NCBI RefSeq assembly: GCF_000237805.1
Contig: NZ_CM001376.1
Coordinates: 1,602,349-1,666,348, forward strand
Direction of reading: 5' to 3'
Source of the DNA: Jonquetella anthropi DSM 22815
GTDB lineage: Bacteria > Synergistota > Synergistia > Synergistales > Dethiosulfovibrionaceae
DNA: 64,000 nucleotides
The notes beneath the pieces were generated by a model. That model worked only from the letters and a program-made list of their open reading frames with translations. It ran no database searches and had not been told where the DNA came from. The translations under genes were made by a program, and so were the position numbers. Shown here piece after piece: positions 51,816-60,419 of this stretch; position 1 is the stretch's first letter; each line of letters begins with the position of its first letter.

Positions 51816-51864
51816 TTTTTCGTTTTTCGTTTTTCGTTTTTCGTTTTTCGTTTTTCGTTTTTCG
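51816..51864 (+). repeat. Heptanucleotide satellite (TTTTTCG)x7
   Basis: Seven exact tandem copies of TTTTTCG. Because the unit is not a multiple of three, copy-number change would shift any frame through it. No convincing gene crosses it. Confidence 0.95.
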
Positions 51865-52454
51865 TTGTCGCAGCCCCTTTCAAGCCGGCAACTTTTATAC
51901 CGCTGTCACGCCCGCCAGCCACTGCGGCCCAAACAACATGAAGCGTCAGAACGACCTGCGCCCCGCCTTCGGGTGAACGCCTCTTCAACACAGCGCGACA
52001 TTTAGCCGGTTCCTTCCAGCCCGCCGATTCTTCTTGATCATCTCAGCGCTACGACGCGCGGTTCTTTAGAGCGTCCTTCCAATTCGACCTTATACACAAC
52101 AACGGGCGTCCCTTGCGGACGCCCGTTGTTGCGCTCTCAGCGCACCGCGACTGACGCACCTGTTAATTTGAAGAATCAAAAGCAACAAACAGGTGGTTCA
52201 CCTCACCCCCCGGCCAAAGACTTTCTCCGCCGCTCAAATGAGGTGATTTATAGATTAGGCAAGACAACGCCTAAAACTTTTTCACCAAGGGCCTTCCAGG
52301 GGACTGGTTCTTCGTTGAACCCCTTTGCGTTATTCCCAAAAACAAAAATAACGTTCTCCGCAAGGCCTATTCTTATATTAAAAGAGGCTAAACGATTAGA
52401 CTTTTATTAACCTTTTGCAGTTCTCTTTATTGTTGGGGCGCGCCGCCCTCTCCT
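51865..52454. other. Gene-poor stretch with a 15-bp hairpin
   Basis: No supported gene. CAACAACGGGCGTCC (52097-52111) pairs perfectly with 52117-52131 around loop CTTGC, but no T-run follows on either strand. Confidence 0.6.
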
Positions 52455-53117
52455 CTACTCCTCAGCGGGCGCTTTGCGCCAAAGGGGGCCACCCAATGCA
52501 GGGGCCTCAACTAACAGGCGATTCCACTCGTAGGAGCCCGTCGCTTCCGTGACCGACAGGACGCGCGAGAGCGGCACAAACAGACGTATCTTGACCGTCT
52601 CACCGTATTCCCGTTCGGCCTCCTGCCCGGGACCTTCCAGCCCGTGGCGGCGCAGCAATCCAGCTAAGGCCGTTTGTCGTTCGTAGTCCGTGACGAGGGT
52701 AACTTGGCGACCAGCCAGGAAAAACTCCTTTTGGGCGTGACCTATGGCCTCCGACGCCGCGAAGCTGTAGGCTTCAATGAGACCGCGCGGGCCGAGCTTA
52801 ACGCCGCCAAAGTAACGGGTCACAATAACGACGGCGTCCCACAGGTCAAGCCGGCACAACTCACCTAGAATTGGACGTCCGGCTGTTCCTGCCGGCTCGC
52901 CGTCGTCACTGGATGCTTCGGACCGTCTGCCAATTGGCTCTGTTCGCCAAGCCCAGCAGTTGTGCGTTGCGTTCCTCTGCTCCGCCTTGACTTCCTCAAC
53001 CGCCCGCTGCGCCGCTTCAACCGAAGAGGCAGGGTAAACGGCGGCTATAAACTCGGACCGGCGCACCTTGTATACCGCTTTTCCACCGGATACGAGCCGG
53101 CAAAACGAGTCGGTCAT
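52455..53117 (-). CDS. yigZ: YigZ/IMPACT family protein
   Basis: 220-residue protein of the UPF0029/IMPACT family: the N-terminal domain has SSDDGEPAGTAGRPILGEL and VVIVTRYFGGVKLGPRGLIEAY, both hallmark motifs, and the C-terminal domain is ferredoxin-like. Its role in bacteria is unclear; eukaryotic IMPACT regulates GCN2. ATG 53117 overlaps the HIT gene stop (ATGA), so it is the last coupled gene of the rsmG-par operon. The open frame extends to 53324 inside the HIT gene and that part is not real. Confidence 0.9.
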   Translation of the reverse strand: MTDSFCRLVSGGKAVYKVRRSEFIAAVYPASSVEAAQRAVEEVKAEQRNATHNCWAWRTEPIGRRSEASSDDGEPAGTAGRPILGELCRLDLWDAVVIVTRYFGGVKLGPRGLIEAYSFAASEAIGHAQKEFFLAGRQVTLVTDYERQTALAGLLRRHGLEGPGQEAEREYGETVKIRLFVPLSRVLSVTEATGSYEWNRLLVEAPALGGPLWRKAPAEE

Positions 53118-53581
53118 TCCCAGTACTTTTTCAAAAGTTCCCAGCTCTCGGCAAGCTTCAGCGGGACCACGCTCGTGCCGCTCAGAACCTGCATGAAGTT
53201 GCTGTCCCCAGCCCAGCGCGGCACCAAGTGACAGTGCAGGTGACCGGCGACGCCAGCCCCGGCGGAGGCGCCAAGGTTGATGCCGACGTTCATTCCCTGC
53301 GGGTGAAACGCCCGGCAGAGGCACCCCCGCGCCCGACAGACCAGCTCCATCAATTCGGTTCTCTCGCCTTCCCTCAGGTCGCAGATGTCCGAGACGTGCC
53401 GGAACGGCAGAACCATTAAATGCCCTGTGGCGTAGGGATACGCGTTCAACATGACGTAGCAGTTCGTTCCTCGGAATAGGACCAATCTCTCACGATCGGA
53501 GCCGGCAGCGCAAAACGGACAGCCGTCGCCTTTTGGACCTGTGATGTACTGATACCGCCATGGGGCCATCATCGTTTCCAT
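53114..53581 (-). CDS. HIT family hydrolase
   Basis: 155-residue histidine-triad protein, Ap4A-phosphorylase-like subgroup. The triad is HLHCHLVPR, and the substrate-contact segment NAYPYATGHLMVLPFRHV is typical. CPFC near the N-terminus may be half of a zinc site; the partner ligands are not certain. It probably hydrolyses dinucleoside polyphosphates or nucleoside phosphoramidates. It overlaps the preceding small gene by 13 bases and the following yigZ by four. Confidence 0.9.
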   Translation of the reverse strand: METMMAPWRYQYITGPKGDGCPFCAAGSDRERLVLFRGTNCYVMLNAYPYATGHLMVLPFRHVSDICDLREGERTELMELVCRARGCLCRAFHPQGMNVGINLGASAGAGVAGHLHCHLVPRWAGDSNFMQVLSGTSVVPLKLAESWELLKKYWE

Positions 53582-53826
53582 TTTTTCGTATCTTCCTTTC
53601 CGCCGGGAGAGCGTTTTCCCAGCTCAAAGATTAACCGGCGTATCTCTCTGAAGCCGAGACCTAGGGCAGCGAAAGTGCCGACCACAAGCGAAAGGCCAAG
53701 CGCCCAAGAAGGATACCCTCGGCTGACCAGCTCCCGCCCGATTAGAAGTGCCGCGCCCATCGTCCCTGCGACGGTAAAAGCGATGGAAATTACTCGGCTG
53801 AATACCGTCAGATCGACGAGTTTCAT
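53569..53826 (-). CDS. Small membrane protein, AtpZ/AtpI-like
   Basis: 85-residue protein with two hydrophobic helices (about 9-30 and 40-60) joined by RELVSRGYPSW, and a basic tail. Size, helix spacing and GTFAALGLGFREIRRLI resemble AtpZ/AtpI-type proteins found before ATP synthase operons. No atp gene follows here, so the call is tentative. Its start overlaps the parB stop by four bases. Confidence 0.65.
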   Translation of the reverse strand: MKLVDLTVFSRVISIAFTVAGTMGAALLIGRELVSRGYPSWALGLSLVVGTFAALGLGFREIRRLIFELGKRSPGGKEDTKKWKR

Positions 53827-54758
53827 TCCCCGTCAGCCGATTCGTCCTGAACGGCGGCTAAATCTTTTTGAGCGGCGCTGTCTTTTATCCTGTCGACGTT
53901 TGCTTCCAACAGGGCGCAAACGATCTTGACCTGTAAGCGGGTCAGCCCGCTCAGAGTGAATGAGTTGTCCTCATCAAGCCCAGAAATGCTGCACTTGACG
54001 CCTAGATCTCGAGCCAGACGCGCCGCTGAGCGAGGACGCCAGCATCTGGCTTTACGCTGAGGGGGCATTCCCTGCTGCAGGCAGAGCCTGCGCACCCGAT
54101 TTTCTACCTGACGGACCGACCAGTTCAGCCTGACGCACTCCGAAAGCACCCGCTTGATGGCCTCTTCGCTTTCTAAGCCAAGCAAGGCGCGCGCGTGACC
54201 TTCGGTGATCGCCTCCCCAGCTAAGGCATCGGCAACCGGCTGCGGCAATGACAGCAACCTCATTTTGTTGGACACAGCCGAGCGGCTCCAGCCGAGCCGC
54301 TTTGAAAGTTCGTCCTGCGTCAGCCCAAATTTTTCCGTCAGTTCCCGAAGCGCCGACGCCAGTTCCAACGGTTTCAGGTCTTCGCGCTGAAGGTTTTCTA
54401 CTAACGCCATTTCCCTCGTCCGCCGGTCGTCGGCCTCGACAAACCGAACCGGAACCGTCAGCAGGCCAGCCAATTTCGCGGCCCGGTAACGTCTTTCTCC
54501 GGCGACAATAATCGCCCCGTCGTTCAGCCGACGGGCCAGAATCGGCTGAAGAAGTCCGTGTGCTTTTATCGAACTGGCCAACTCTTTCAGCGCTTCGTCG
54601 TCAAAGTGGCGGCGCGGCTGTTCAGGATTGGGGCGAAGGTTCTCCATTGGGTATTCAGGCGCGTAGTCTCCTTGTGCCTCCGGTTTCGTTTCGGCCATCG
54701 GCGCTTTCAAAAGGTCAGACAGTCCGCGTCCCAACCTTTTACTTCCTACTTGAGCCAT
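53823..54758 (-). CDS. parB: Chromosome partitioning protein ParB
   Basis: 311-residue ParB/Spo0J CTPase. The N-terminal domain has the CTP-binding GERRYRAAKLAGL, the partner region NPEQPRRHFDDEAL, and box MALVENLQREDLKPLELA; the helix-turn-helix follows (LTQDELSKRLGWSRSAVSNKMRLL); the C-terminal dimerisation domain includes DNSFTLSGLTRLQVKIVCALLEA. ParB loads at parS and slides as a clamp. Two perfect parS sites flank this operon. Start overlaps the parA stop by 13 bases. Confidence 0.95.
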   Translation of the reverse strand: MAQVGSKRLGRGLSDLLKAPMAETKPEAQGDYAPEYPMENLRPNPEQPRRHFDDEALKELASSIKAHGLLQPILARRLNDGAIIVAGERRYRAAKLAGLLTVPVRFVEADDRRTREMALVENLQREDLKPLELASALRELTEKFGLTQDELSKRLGWSRSAVSNKMRLLSLPQPVADALAGEAITEGHARALLGLESEEAIKRVLSECVRLNWSVRQVENRVRRLCLQQGMPPQRKARCWRPRSAARLARDLGVKCSISGLDEDNSFTLSGLTRLQVKIVCALLEANVDRIKDSAAQKDLAAVQDESADGE

Positions 54759-55504
54759 TTATCTTCCACCTCCTGAGCCAATTGACGGTACGCCTCAGCG
54801 CCTCGACTTGACGAAGCATATATTCCAACTGGCTGGCCAAAGCTCGGCGCTTCGGCAAGGGCAACGTTTCTGGGGATGACCGTGTTCAGTACGGCAGACC
54901 CGAAAACCTCCCGTATTTGCCCTGCCACCTCGTCGGCCAACCGCGTGCGCTGGTCATACATCGTCAAAAGAATGCCGTCAATCTTCAGCTCTGGGTTCAG
55001 GTTGAGCCGCACCGTCTGAATTGTTCGATCGAGCAGTGTCAGCCCTTCCATGGCGTAATACTCACACTGAATCGGCACGAGAATCACCGAAGCCGCCGTC
55101 ATCGCGTTGACGGTCAACAGGCCAAGCGCGGGGGGGCAGTCCACAAGGGCGGCATCGTAGTCGGTCCAGACACCCTGAAGGCACCGTAAAAGCCTATTTT
55201 CTCTGCTCATCAGCGGCGCTAGGTCGAGCTCAGCGCCGGCCAAAGAGACTCCCGACGGAAGAAGGTCCGGCCCCCAAGCGGTCGAAACGATCGCCTCGCG
55301 GGCGGGCACTCCGTCCACAAGGCACTCGTACATGGTCGGTCCCGGTTCTTTTCCCCAGCCTAACCCGCTGGAGCAGTTGCCCTGCGGATCCGAGTCAACT
55401 GTTAAGATTCGATACCCAAGGCGCGACAGCTCAGCGGACAGGTTGACGACCGTCGTCGTTTTCCCAACGCCGCCTTTTTGATTAATCACCGTTATGACCT
55501 TCAT
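54746..55504 (-). CDS. parA: Chromosome partitioning ATPase ParA (Soj)
   Basis: 252-residue deviant Walker ATPase: KGGVGKTTT (Walker A with signature Lys), DSDPQGN and LVDCPPALGLLTVNA. It positions the ParB-parS complex through ATP-dependent DNA binding. ATG 55504 overlaps the rsmG stop (ATGA); the in-frame ATG at 55519 lies inside rsmG and is less likely. Central gene of rsmG-parA-parB. Confidence 0.95.
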   Translation of the reverse strand: MKVITVINQKGGVGKTTTVVNLSAELSRLGYRILTVDSDPQGNCSSGLGWGKEPGPTMYECLVDGVPAREAIVSTAWGPDLLPSGVSLAGAELDLAPLMSRENRLLRCLQGVWTDYDAALVDCPPALGLLTVNAMTAASVILVPIQCEYYAMEGLTLLDRTIQTVRLNLNPELKIDGILLTMYDQRTRLADEVAGQIREVFGSAVLNTVIPRNVALAEAPSFGQPVGIYASSSRGAEAYRQLAQEVEDKWLK

Positions 55505-56187
55505 GCGTTCTTCCACCATCCGATCTTTTCCGCCCGACCAGGACGTCTTGGGTATTTTTTATCGATCGCGGCCACCTTGTCCCAGCGAAGAATTACCCTT
55601 GCCGACTCGCCAAGCTGGTATGGCAAAGCTCGCGGCTCGCTCAGACCTAAAGCGGACCACTTTCCTTGGACCGGCAGGACTTCCTCTTCCCACGCCGGCC
55701 CCTTCATCGCCAGTAGACAGCCGCCTTGTCGAACAAGCGGCGACAGGTACTCGGCCAGAACGGGAGCTTCACACACCGCTCGGGCGACCGCGCAGTCCCA
55801 TTCCTCTCGGCGTGCCGCGGCGAGCTCTTCAGACCTAGCTGAAATGACAGAGACGTTCTCCAGCTCTAGAGCCTCGACGATTTTCCCCAGCTGAACGGCC
55901 TTTTTCTTTTGGCTGTCCAGCAAGGTCACGTGCGACTTCGGGAAACAAACAGCCAGAACAACACCAGGAAGACCTCCGCCGGTTCCAACGTCGATGATTT
56001 TTTCTGTCCCTTCGACAGCGCTTGCAAGATACAAACAATCGGTCACGTGTTCCTGCCAAAGCACGGTCGGATCTGATGAGCCGGTCAACCTGACCCGCCC
56101 GTTCGCCTGACACAATTGGGAGAGGTACTCTTTGAGCATGCTTTCCTGCGCTGCGGTTATGTTTAACCGGTTAAGTTCTGTCACCAA
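55501..56187 (-). CDS. rsmG: 16S rRNA (guanine527-N7) methyltransferase
   Basis: 228-residue RsmG/GidB. The SAM-binding motif is IIDVGTGGGLPGVVLAVCFP, followed by VTLLDSQKKKAVQLG and SARSEELAAARREEWDCAVARAVCEAPVLAEYLSPLV. It methylates G527 of 16S rRNA. TTG 56187 (or GTG 56184) follows GGAGGTG. First gene of the operon with parA and parB, the usual gidB-parAB order near bacterial origins. mnmG is not in the window. Confidence 0.93.
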   Translation of the reverse strand: MVTELNRLNITAAQESMLKEYLSQLCQANGRVRLTGSSDPTVLWQEHVTDCLYLASAVEGTEKIIDVGTGGGLPGVVLAVCFPKSHVTLLDSQKKKAVQLGKIVEALELENVSVISARSEELAAARREEWDCAVARAVCEAPVLAEYLSPLVRQGGCLLAMKGPAWEEEVLPVQGKWSALGLSEPRALPYQLGESARVILRWDKVAAIDKKYPRRPGRAEKIGWWKNA

Positions 56188-56237
56188 CTCTTCACCTCCA
56201 TTATTTTGTATCTTACCACGACTTCCGAACCGTACCT

Positions 56238-56259
56238 GAATGTTTCACGTGAAACATTC
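56238..56259. promoter_or_regulatory. parS: parS centromere site 2
   Basis: A perfect 22-bp palindrome with core TGTTTCACGTGAAACA (56241-56256), 50 bases upstream of rsmG. Together with the site at 49797 it brackets the par operon. Confidence 0.95.
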
Positions 56260-56663
56260 GCTGTGTGTCTAAAGTAACTACTCGAAGAACAGCCGTCATT
56301 CCGCGATTAAGTGCTACTTTTGGCCTCAAAACCACGTAAAATGTCGTCCTGCACGTCACTTGCTTCGTCCTTGAGTACCAGATTCGGACATTACGCCTTT
56401 CAGATTCACTGCTTTATCATGTCCGCTAACTGTCATTATCAAATCTGGCACTTTGACAAGTTCGGCAAAACGTCTCACGCCCTCAGAACAGTTGTGAGGG
56501 AAAATATCCTGACATCGGCGGCTTTGCCTGTTGACAGCCGTTCCGATGGGGATAGACTCTTTCTTTTCAATCCCTGCTTGACACTGTAAAATATTTTGCC
56601 TTCTGCCGTTTTTTTGAGGGGGCTTGATTCAGAACGCCGTGAGGGGCGTCTGGGGGGAATTGC
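56260..56663. other. Upstream region of sdaAB
   Basis: No supported gene. It holds a TTGACA at 56578-56583 without a matching -10, and AT-rich DNA before the sdaAB ribosome site. Confidence 0.5.
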
Positions 56664-57341
56664 ATGTCGATGTTGGATATTATTGGACCGGTGATGGTAG
56701 GACCTTCGTCCAGCCACACCGCCGGGGCTGTTCGATTGGGACTTCTAGCCCGCCAAACTTGGGCAAAACCGATAACGAGCGCCGACCTTTACCTTCGCGG
56801 TTCGTTTGCCGCAACGTATTGGGGACACGGCACCGATCGTGGGCTGCTGGCTGGGTTGATGGGACTTCAGCCGGATGACCCACAGATCGTCAACGCCTTT
56901 CAGCTGGCTGACGAGCGCGGACTTGAGTACCACTTTTACACCGAGGACGACCCGGGAGGGCACCCCAACACCGCCCGTTTTGTGTTGACGAACGGGCAGT
57001 CTGTCATGGAACTCATCGGGTGCAGCGTCGGCGGCGGAATGGTTCTGCTCACGTCCATCAACGGGTTCGACGTAGCAATAGACGGCATGAGCACAACACT
57101 GGTCGTTCCTCACCGAGATCAGCCCGGAATTATTTCAGCCCTTTCCAGCGAAATGACCCACCGAGGCATTAACATCGCTTCGATGCGCCTGAGCAGAAAA
57201 TTCCGGGGCGATCAGGCCGTCGCGGTGATGGAAGTCGACAGCCCAGTCGACGAGCCATTGCGGAAAGTTCTCGAAGCGTCACTTCCTGAGGACTGCCGCG
57301 TGTTGGTGATTCAGCCGCTAGTCAGCGGAGGTGCGGCATGA
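56664..57341 (+). CDS. sdaAB: L-serine dehydratase, beta subunit
   Basis: 225-residue subunit of iron-sulfur L-serine ammonia-lyase. MLDIIGPVMVGPSSSHTAGAVRLG is the family hallmark (SSSHT binds substrate or fold), and the C-terminal part (about 145-225) is an ACT domain (VVPHRDQPGIISALSSEMTHRGINIASMRLSR). It converts serine to pyruvate with the alpha subunit. ATG 56664 follows GGGGGGAATT. It overlaps sdaAA by four bases. Confidence 0.95.
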   Translation: MSMLDIIGPVMVGPSSSHTAGAVRLGLLARQTWAKPITSADLYLRGSFAATYWGHGTDRGLLAGLMGLQPDDPQIVNAFQLADERGLEYHFYTEDDPGGHPNTARFVLTNGQSVMELIGCSVGGGMVLLTSINGFDVAIDGMSTTLVVPHRDQPGIISALSSEMTHRGINIASMRLSRKFRGDQAVAVMEVDSPVDEPLRKVLEASLPEDCRVLVIQPLVSGGAA

Positions 57342-58210
57342 ACAGCTTAAAAGACCTCATCGATACGGCTGAAAGGACCGGCCAAACCCTTCCGCAGGTG
57401 ATGTTGGACTGCGACGCCCATGACAGCGGGGTCGACCAAGAAGTTATCCGGGAGTCGATGGCCCGCCGGCTCGACGTGATGAGGGAGAGCGCCAAGGACG
57501 CGTTGGTCACCCCATACCGTCCCAAAGTCGCCGCCAACGACGTGCCAAAGCTGCTGGCTCACCGACCGGGACTGACCAGTGAGTTTACTTGGAGAGCCTG
57601 CACCATTGCGATGGGGATGAACACCTGCAACGCCTCGATGGGCCGAATTGTCGCAGCGCCGACGGCTGGAAGCTGTGGGATCCTGCCTGGCATGATCTTA
57701 GCGTTTGAGGAGCAGCGCACCCCATACGAAGGACGAACCGTTCTGGACGCGCTGATCGTATCTGCCGGCATCGGCGAGGTGATTGCGGCTCGGGCGTCGC
57801 TTGCTGGCGCGGAGGGTGGCTGTCAGGCTGAATGCGGCAGCGCGGCGGCGATGGGAGCGGCGGCACTGGTTTACCTTTCTGGAGGAACTCCGGGCGCCTG
57901 CGGCCAAGCCGTGGCCATAACGATTAAGTCGATTACCGGCCTGGTCTGTGACCCGTTGGCAGGGCTGGTCGAGATTCCTTGCATCAAGCGAAACGGCATG
58001 CTGGTGTCACTAGGCATTTTAGCGGCCGAACTTGCTTTGGCGGGCGTTGAGTCGTTCATTCCAGTTGACGAGATGATTGACGTGATGGGCAAGGTGGGAC
58101 GCGCTCTGCCGCCCAGCCTCCGAGAAACGGCCTGCGGCGGTTTGGCCGTCTCGCCGACGGCGCGGCAAGTGACCGCCCAGCTGTTGGAAACTCAGAAGAC
58201 AATTCACTGA
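57338..58210 (+). CDS. sdaAA: L-serine dehydratase, alpha subunit
   Basis: 290-residue catalytic subunit. Cys in PTAGSCGILPG, EGGCQAECGSAAAMG and CDPLAGLVEIPCIKRNG provide ligands for the [4Fe-4S] cluster that activates serine. It is translationally coupled to sdaAB (ATGA overlap) and ends at a strong terminator. Serine fermentation agrees with the amino-acid-based metabolism suggested elsewhere. Confidence 0.95.
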   Translation: MNSLKDLIDTAERTGQTLPQVMLDCDAHDSGVDQEVIRESMARRLDVMRESAKDALVTPYRPKVAANDVPKLLAHRPGLTSEFTWRACTIAMGMNTCNASMGRIVAAPTAGSCGILPGMILAFEEQRTPYEGRTVLDALIVSAGIGEVIAARASLAGAEGGCQAECGSAAAMGAAALVYLSGGTPGACGQAVAITIKSITGLVCDPLAGLVEIPCIKRNGMLVSLGILAAELALAGVESFIPVDEMIDVMGKVGRALPPSLRETACGGLAVSPTARQVTAQLLETQKTIH

Positions 58211-58262
58211 TTGATTTTCAGGAGACCTTAAATAACAACGTTTAAGAAGCTCGCCTTACACA

Positions 58263-58300
58263 AGCAGCCCGCGGATATTATCCGCGGGCTGCTTTTTTTC
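58263..58300 (+). terminator. Intrinsic terminator of sdaAB-sdaAA
   Basis: 14-bp stem AGCAGCCCGCGGAT / ATCCGCGGGCTGCT, loop ATT, then TTTTTTT. Confidence 0.93.
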
Positions 58301-58369
58301 GCTAGAAGTCCTGCTTCTTATTCTGAGAGCGTGACTCGAAACGGCTTGTAGATGGTCTTAATCTGCGCT

Positions 58370-58500
58370 GAGAACCTTTTAGATTCTCTTCGGCCTCATC
58401 GAGGCAAGGCTTTTGTCGTCCGTCTAATATTCCCTTCCTACAATATCGACAGAACCGTCTTGCCGATGCCAGTCGCGCTGACCCAGCAGGTCCCTTGTGG
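58370..58500 (-). pseudogene. Possible SF2 helicase fragment
   Basis: On the minus strand one frame reads CWVSATGIGKTVLSIL followed by a stop, resembling the Walker A segment of SF2 helicases (SATGTGKTVL). Another frame just downstream reads CLDEAEENLKGSQRRL, resembling the HRExxLDxAxxxF segment that follows it. Only a short, frameshifted relic remains. The identification is by eye and may be chance. Confidence 0.3.
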
Positions 58501-58753
58501 TAGGGGAGCGCCCGTTCAGCGAACGTCTTCGCGCTCCTCGGTGGCATAAGCCGAAAAGATTTACTCGTGGATACATTATCATCGCCGATTCGTTACGAAA
58601 GGGCTTCGCCCCTATGAAGAGAAAAACCGTTTCTTCGTCTCTGCACTTCTTTTTTTCTTTGACGCTGGGCGGTCGCCTCTGCCGCCTTTTCGATGGTGGA
58701 GACTTCCGTTTAAGGTTCCTCTTGATTGTCTGAGCCGGCGACATTCAGTATAC

Positions 58754-58801
58754 GTCAATATTTATCAACACATTTCAACTTCCACAGGACTGTTTTTTAT
58801 G
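58754..58801 (+). repeat. AT-rich dispersed repeat, copy 2
   Basis: Begins GTCAATATTTATCAACACAT and ends TTTTTTATG, with a 10-base insertion relative to the other copies. Confidence 0.5.
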
Positions 58802-59371
58802 GGGCTTTAATCAAAAAGCCTCTAGCGGAGAGGGGAGTGCTGAGACATTTGCTAAATGTTCTCGTCCCTCTCGGAGATTCTTAAACTGAAACGACTTGCT
58901 GCTGAGCACATTGATCAACGCGGTGTCGCTCGCGGAAGAATTTCGCTCTCATCAGGCAACGGCTCATTTCTTAGCCGTCAACGTTCCTTGTCCTCTTGTA
59001 TCGGTTCGTCCAATTGTTTCGTTTGATCGTTGTTAATCGTCCCCCCGTCGTTCGAAAGGCCCCTCATGATACGGGGCCAGCGGTCTTTCTCCCTTCGGCC
59101 TATATTTTTGTCTGCAGCGCCGACTCATCAAAACCCTTTTGCCAACCCACGCGCCTTGCTCGCCCCCCTCGATAGGGGGGAGGAGCGCTCGCCCAACAAA
59201 CGGTTTCGCGCTTTCTTGGAGCTTTTAAGTTGAAACAGCTTGCCGCTGTCCGCGTTGTCTGCTTCCAGCCTAGCTATTCCAAATCCTCTTGGGCTGAACT
59301 GACCGCCGTGACAGGAAATCAGTCGTCGAAGGTTTAAAAAAGCGTCTGCCTCTCTTCCGGGGTTTTAATTA

Positions 59372-59409
59372 GTCAATATATATCAGTATATTTCAACTCT
59401 TTTATCATG
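59372..59409 (+). repeat. AT-rich dispersed repeat, copy 3
   Basis: Begins GTCAATATATATCAGTATAT and ends CTTTTATCATG. Confidence 0.5.
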
Positions 59410-59431
59410 TCGTTTTCGTTCTCAGGCCATG

Positions 59432-59470
59432 AAAAAAGCCGTCGGAAAATATCCGGCGGCTTTTCTTTAT
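59432..59470. terminator. Terminator after the DtxR-family gene
   Basis: AAAAGCCGTCGGA / TCCGGCGGCTTTT (one wobble), with A-run and T-run on either side. Confidence 0.85.
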
Positions 59471-59489
59471 TCTTTATTTTAAAAAGAGA

Positions 59490-60179
59490 TTACTCGTGAA
59501 ACAGGCTTTCTTCTCCTGTAGCGCAGGGAATAACCCAGATAGCGACCCCATCCTGAAGAGGAAGCTTGATCGGGTCGCTGCCGTCGATCAGGGAGAAGCA
59601 CAGCTCTTCATCGTCAGAGCAGCGAACGAGCCCGGCGCCCACGACGATGCCAAGCCGGCGAAGCTCTTCGCGGCGTTCAGCCGGGGCGGCAATCGCCTGG
59701 ACTTCGCAGTTGAGCGACGGTGGGATCATCGCCAGAGGGACGGTCAATTTCTGGGGCTGCTTCAAGGCCTCGTCCAGCCGGTCAAGCCACGGCGACTTCT
59801 TGCGGCGCTCTTCGGCCATGAATTCGACGAACGCGCTCACCCGCTGGTCCGCGAGCGGCGTCAGCTCGTGTTCCACCGCGCAGGCCATTTTCTCGGCCAC
59901 GTCCGACGGCAGGTCGAGCATCCGCTCGAAAAGCGCTTTCATCTGCTGGTGGCGCCGAAACGTCACGAGGGCCAGGCCTAGCCCTTTGCGGGTCAGGGCA
60001 ATTTTCCCGTACCGCTCGTGAAGCATCAGGTTCTCTTCCGTCATGCGCTGGACGGCGACGGTTACCGTCGCTTTGCGAAGCCCGAGCCGTGATGCCAGTT
60101 CGGTAATCGACGGCAGCTGCCCTTCCATTTCAATTTCAAAAATGGTCTCTAAGTAGTCTTCGGTGCGCGATGTAACCAC
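59490..60179 (-). CDS. DtxR/MntR-family metal-dependent regulator
   Basis: 229-residue regulator. The N-terminal winged helix (TSRTEDYLETIFEIEMEGQLPSITELASRLGLRKATVTVAVQRMTEENL) and metal-binding dimer domain (VAEKMACAVEHELTPLADQRVSAFVEFM) are typical, and the C-terminal 75 residues form a FeoA/SH3-like domain. Metal ligands include Cys and Glu/His in MACAVEHE, which suggests an iron-type (DtxR/IdeR) site rather than MntR. GTG 60179 follows GGAGGGAT. Possible targets are feoAB and the CDF exporter. Transcribed alone. Confidence 0.88.
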   Translation of the reverse strand: MVTSRTEDYLETIFEIEMEGQLPSITELASRLGLRKATVTVAVQRMTEENLMLHERYGKIALTRKGLGLALVTFRRHQQMKALFERMLDLPSDVAEKMACAVEHELTPLADQRVSAFVEFMAEERRKKSPWLDRLDEALKQPQKLTVPLAMIPPSLNCEVQAIAAPAERREELRRLGIVVGAGLVRCSDDEELCFSLIDGSDPIKLPLQDGVAIWVIPCATGEESLFHE

Positions 60180-60419
60180 GCCTATCCCTCCCTGCAACGG
60201 CATTCGGTTTCGTACGGCATCGAATGCAGCATATCACCGTAACGATTTATTATATCGTATTTCCCCGCAAAAAATTATACCGGTTCCAGCCATTACAATC
60301 AGAGGATCCCGCCCTTTTCTCTTTAAAAATTCATTAAAACAAACGACTTTCCATGCTTTTTGAGTTCGTATAATGAACCCAGTTTATTTCACACACTGTC
60401 GTTTGAGGAGGATCTTTTT

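Larger units (their letters stand above)
58500..59430. other. Gene-poor accessory stretch
   Basis: No supported gene on either strand. It contains two AT-rich repeat copies (58754-58801, 59372-59409), a pair of similar 40-base segments (58873-58913, 59218-59257) and hairpins such as CCCCCC-TCGATA-GGGGGG (59163-59180). Confidence 0.55.

Noticed and set aside
52097-52131. 15-bp hairpin as a terminator
   Set aside because: No T-run on either strand and no supported gene ending nearby.
58762-58770. TTATCAACA as a DnaA box and this stretch as oriC
   Set aside because: Only one site one base from consensus, no cluster, no dnaA gene nearby; parS sites alone do not locate oriC.
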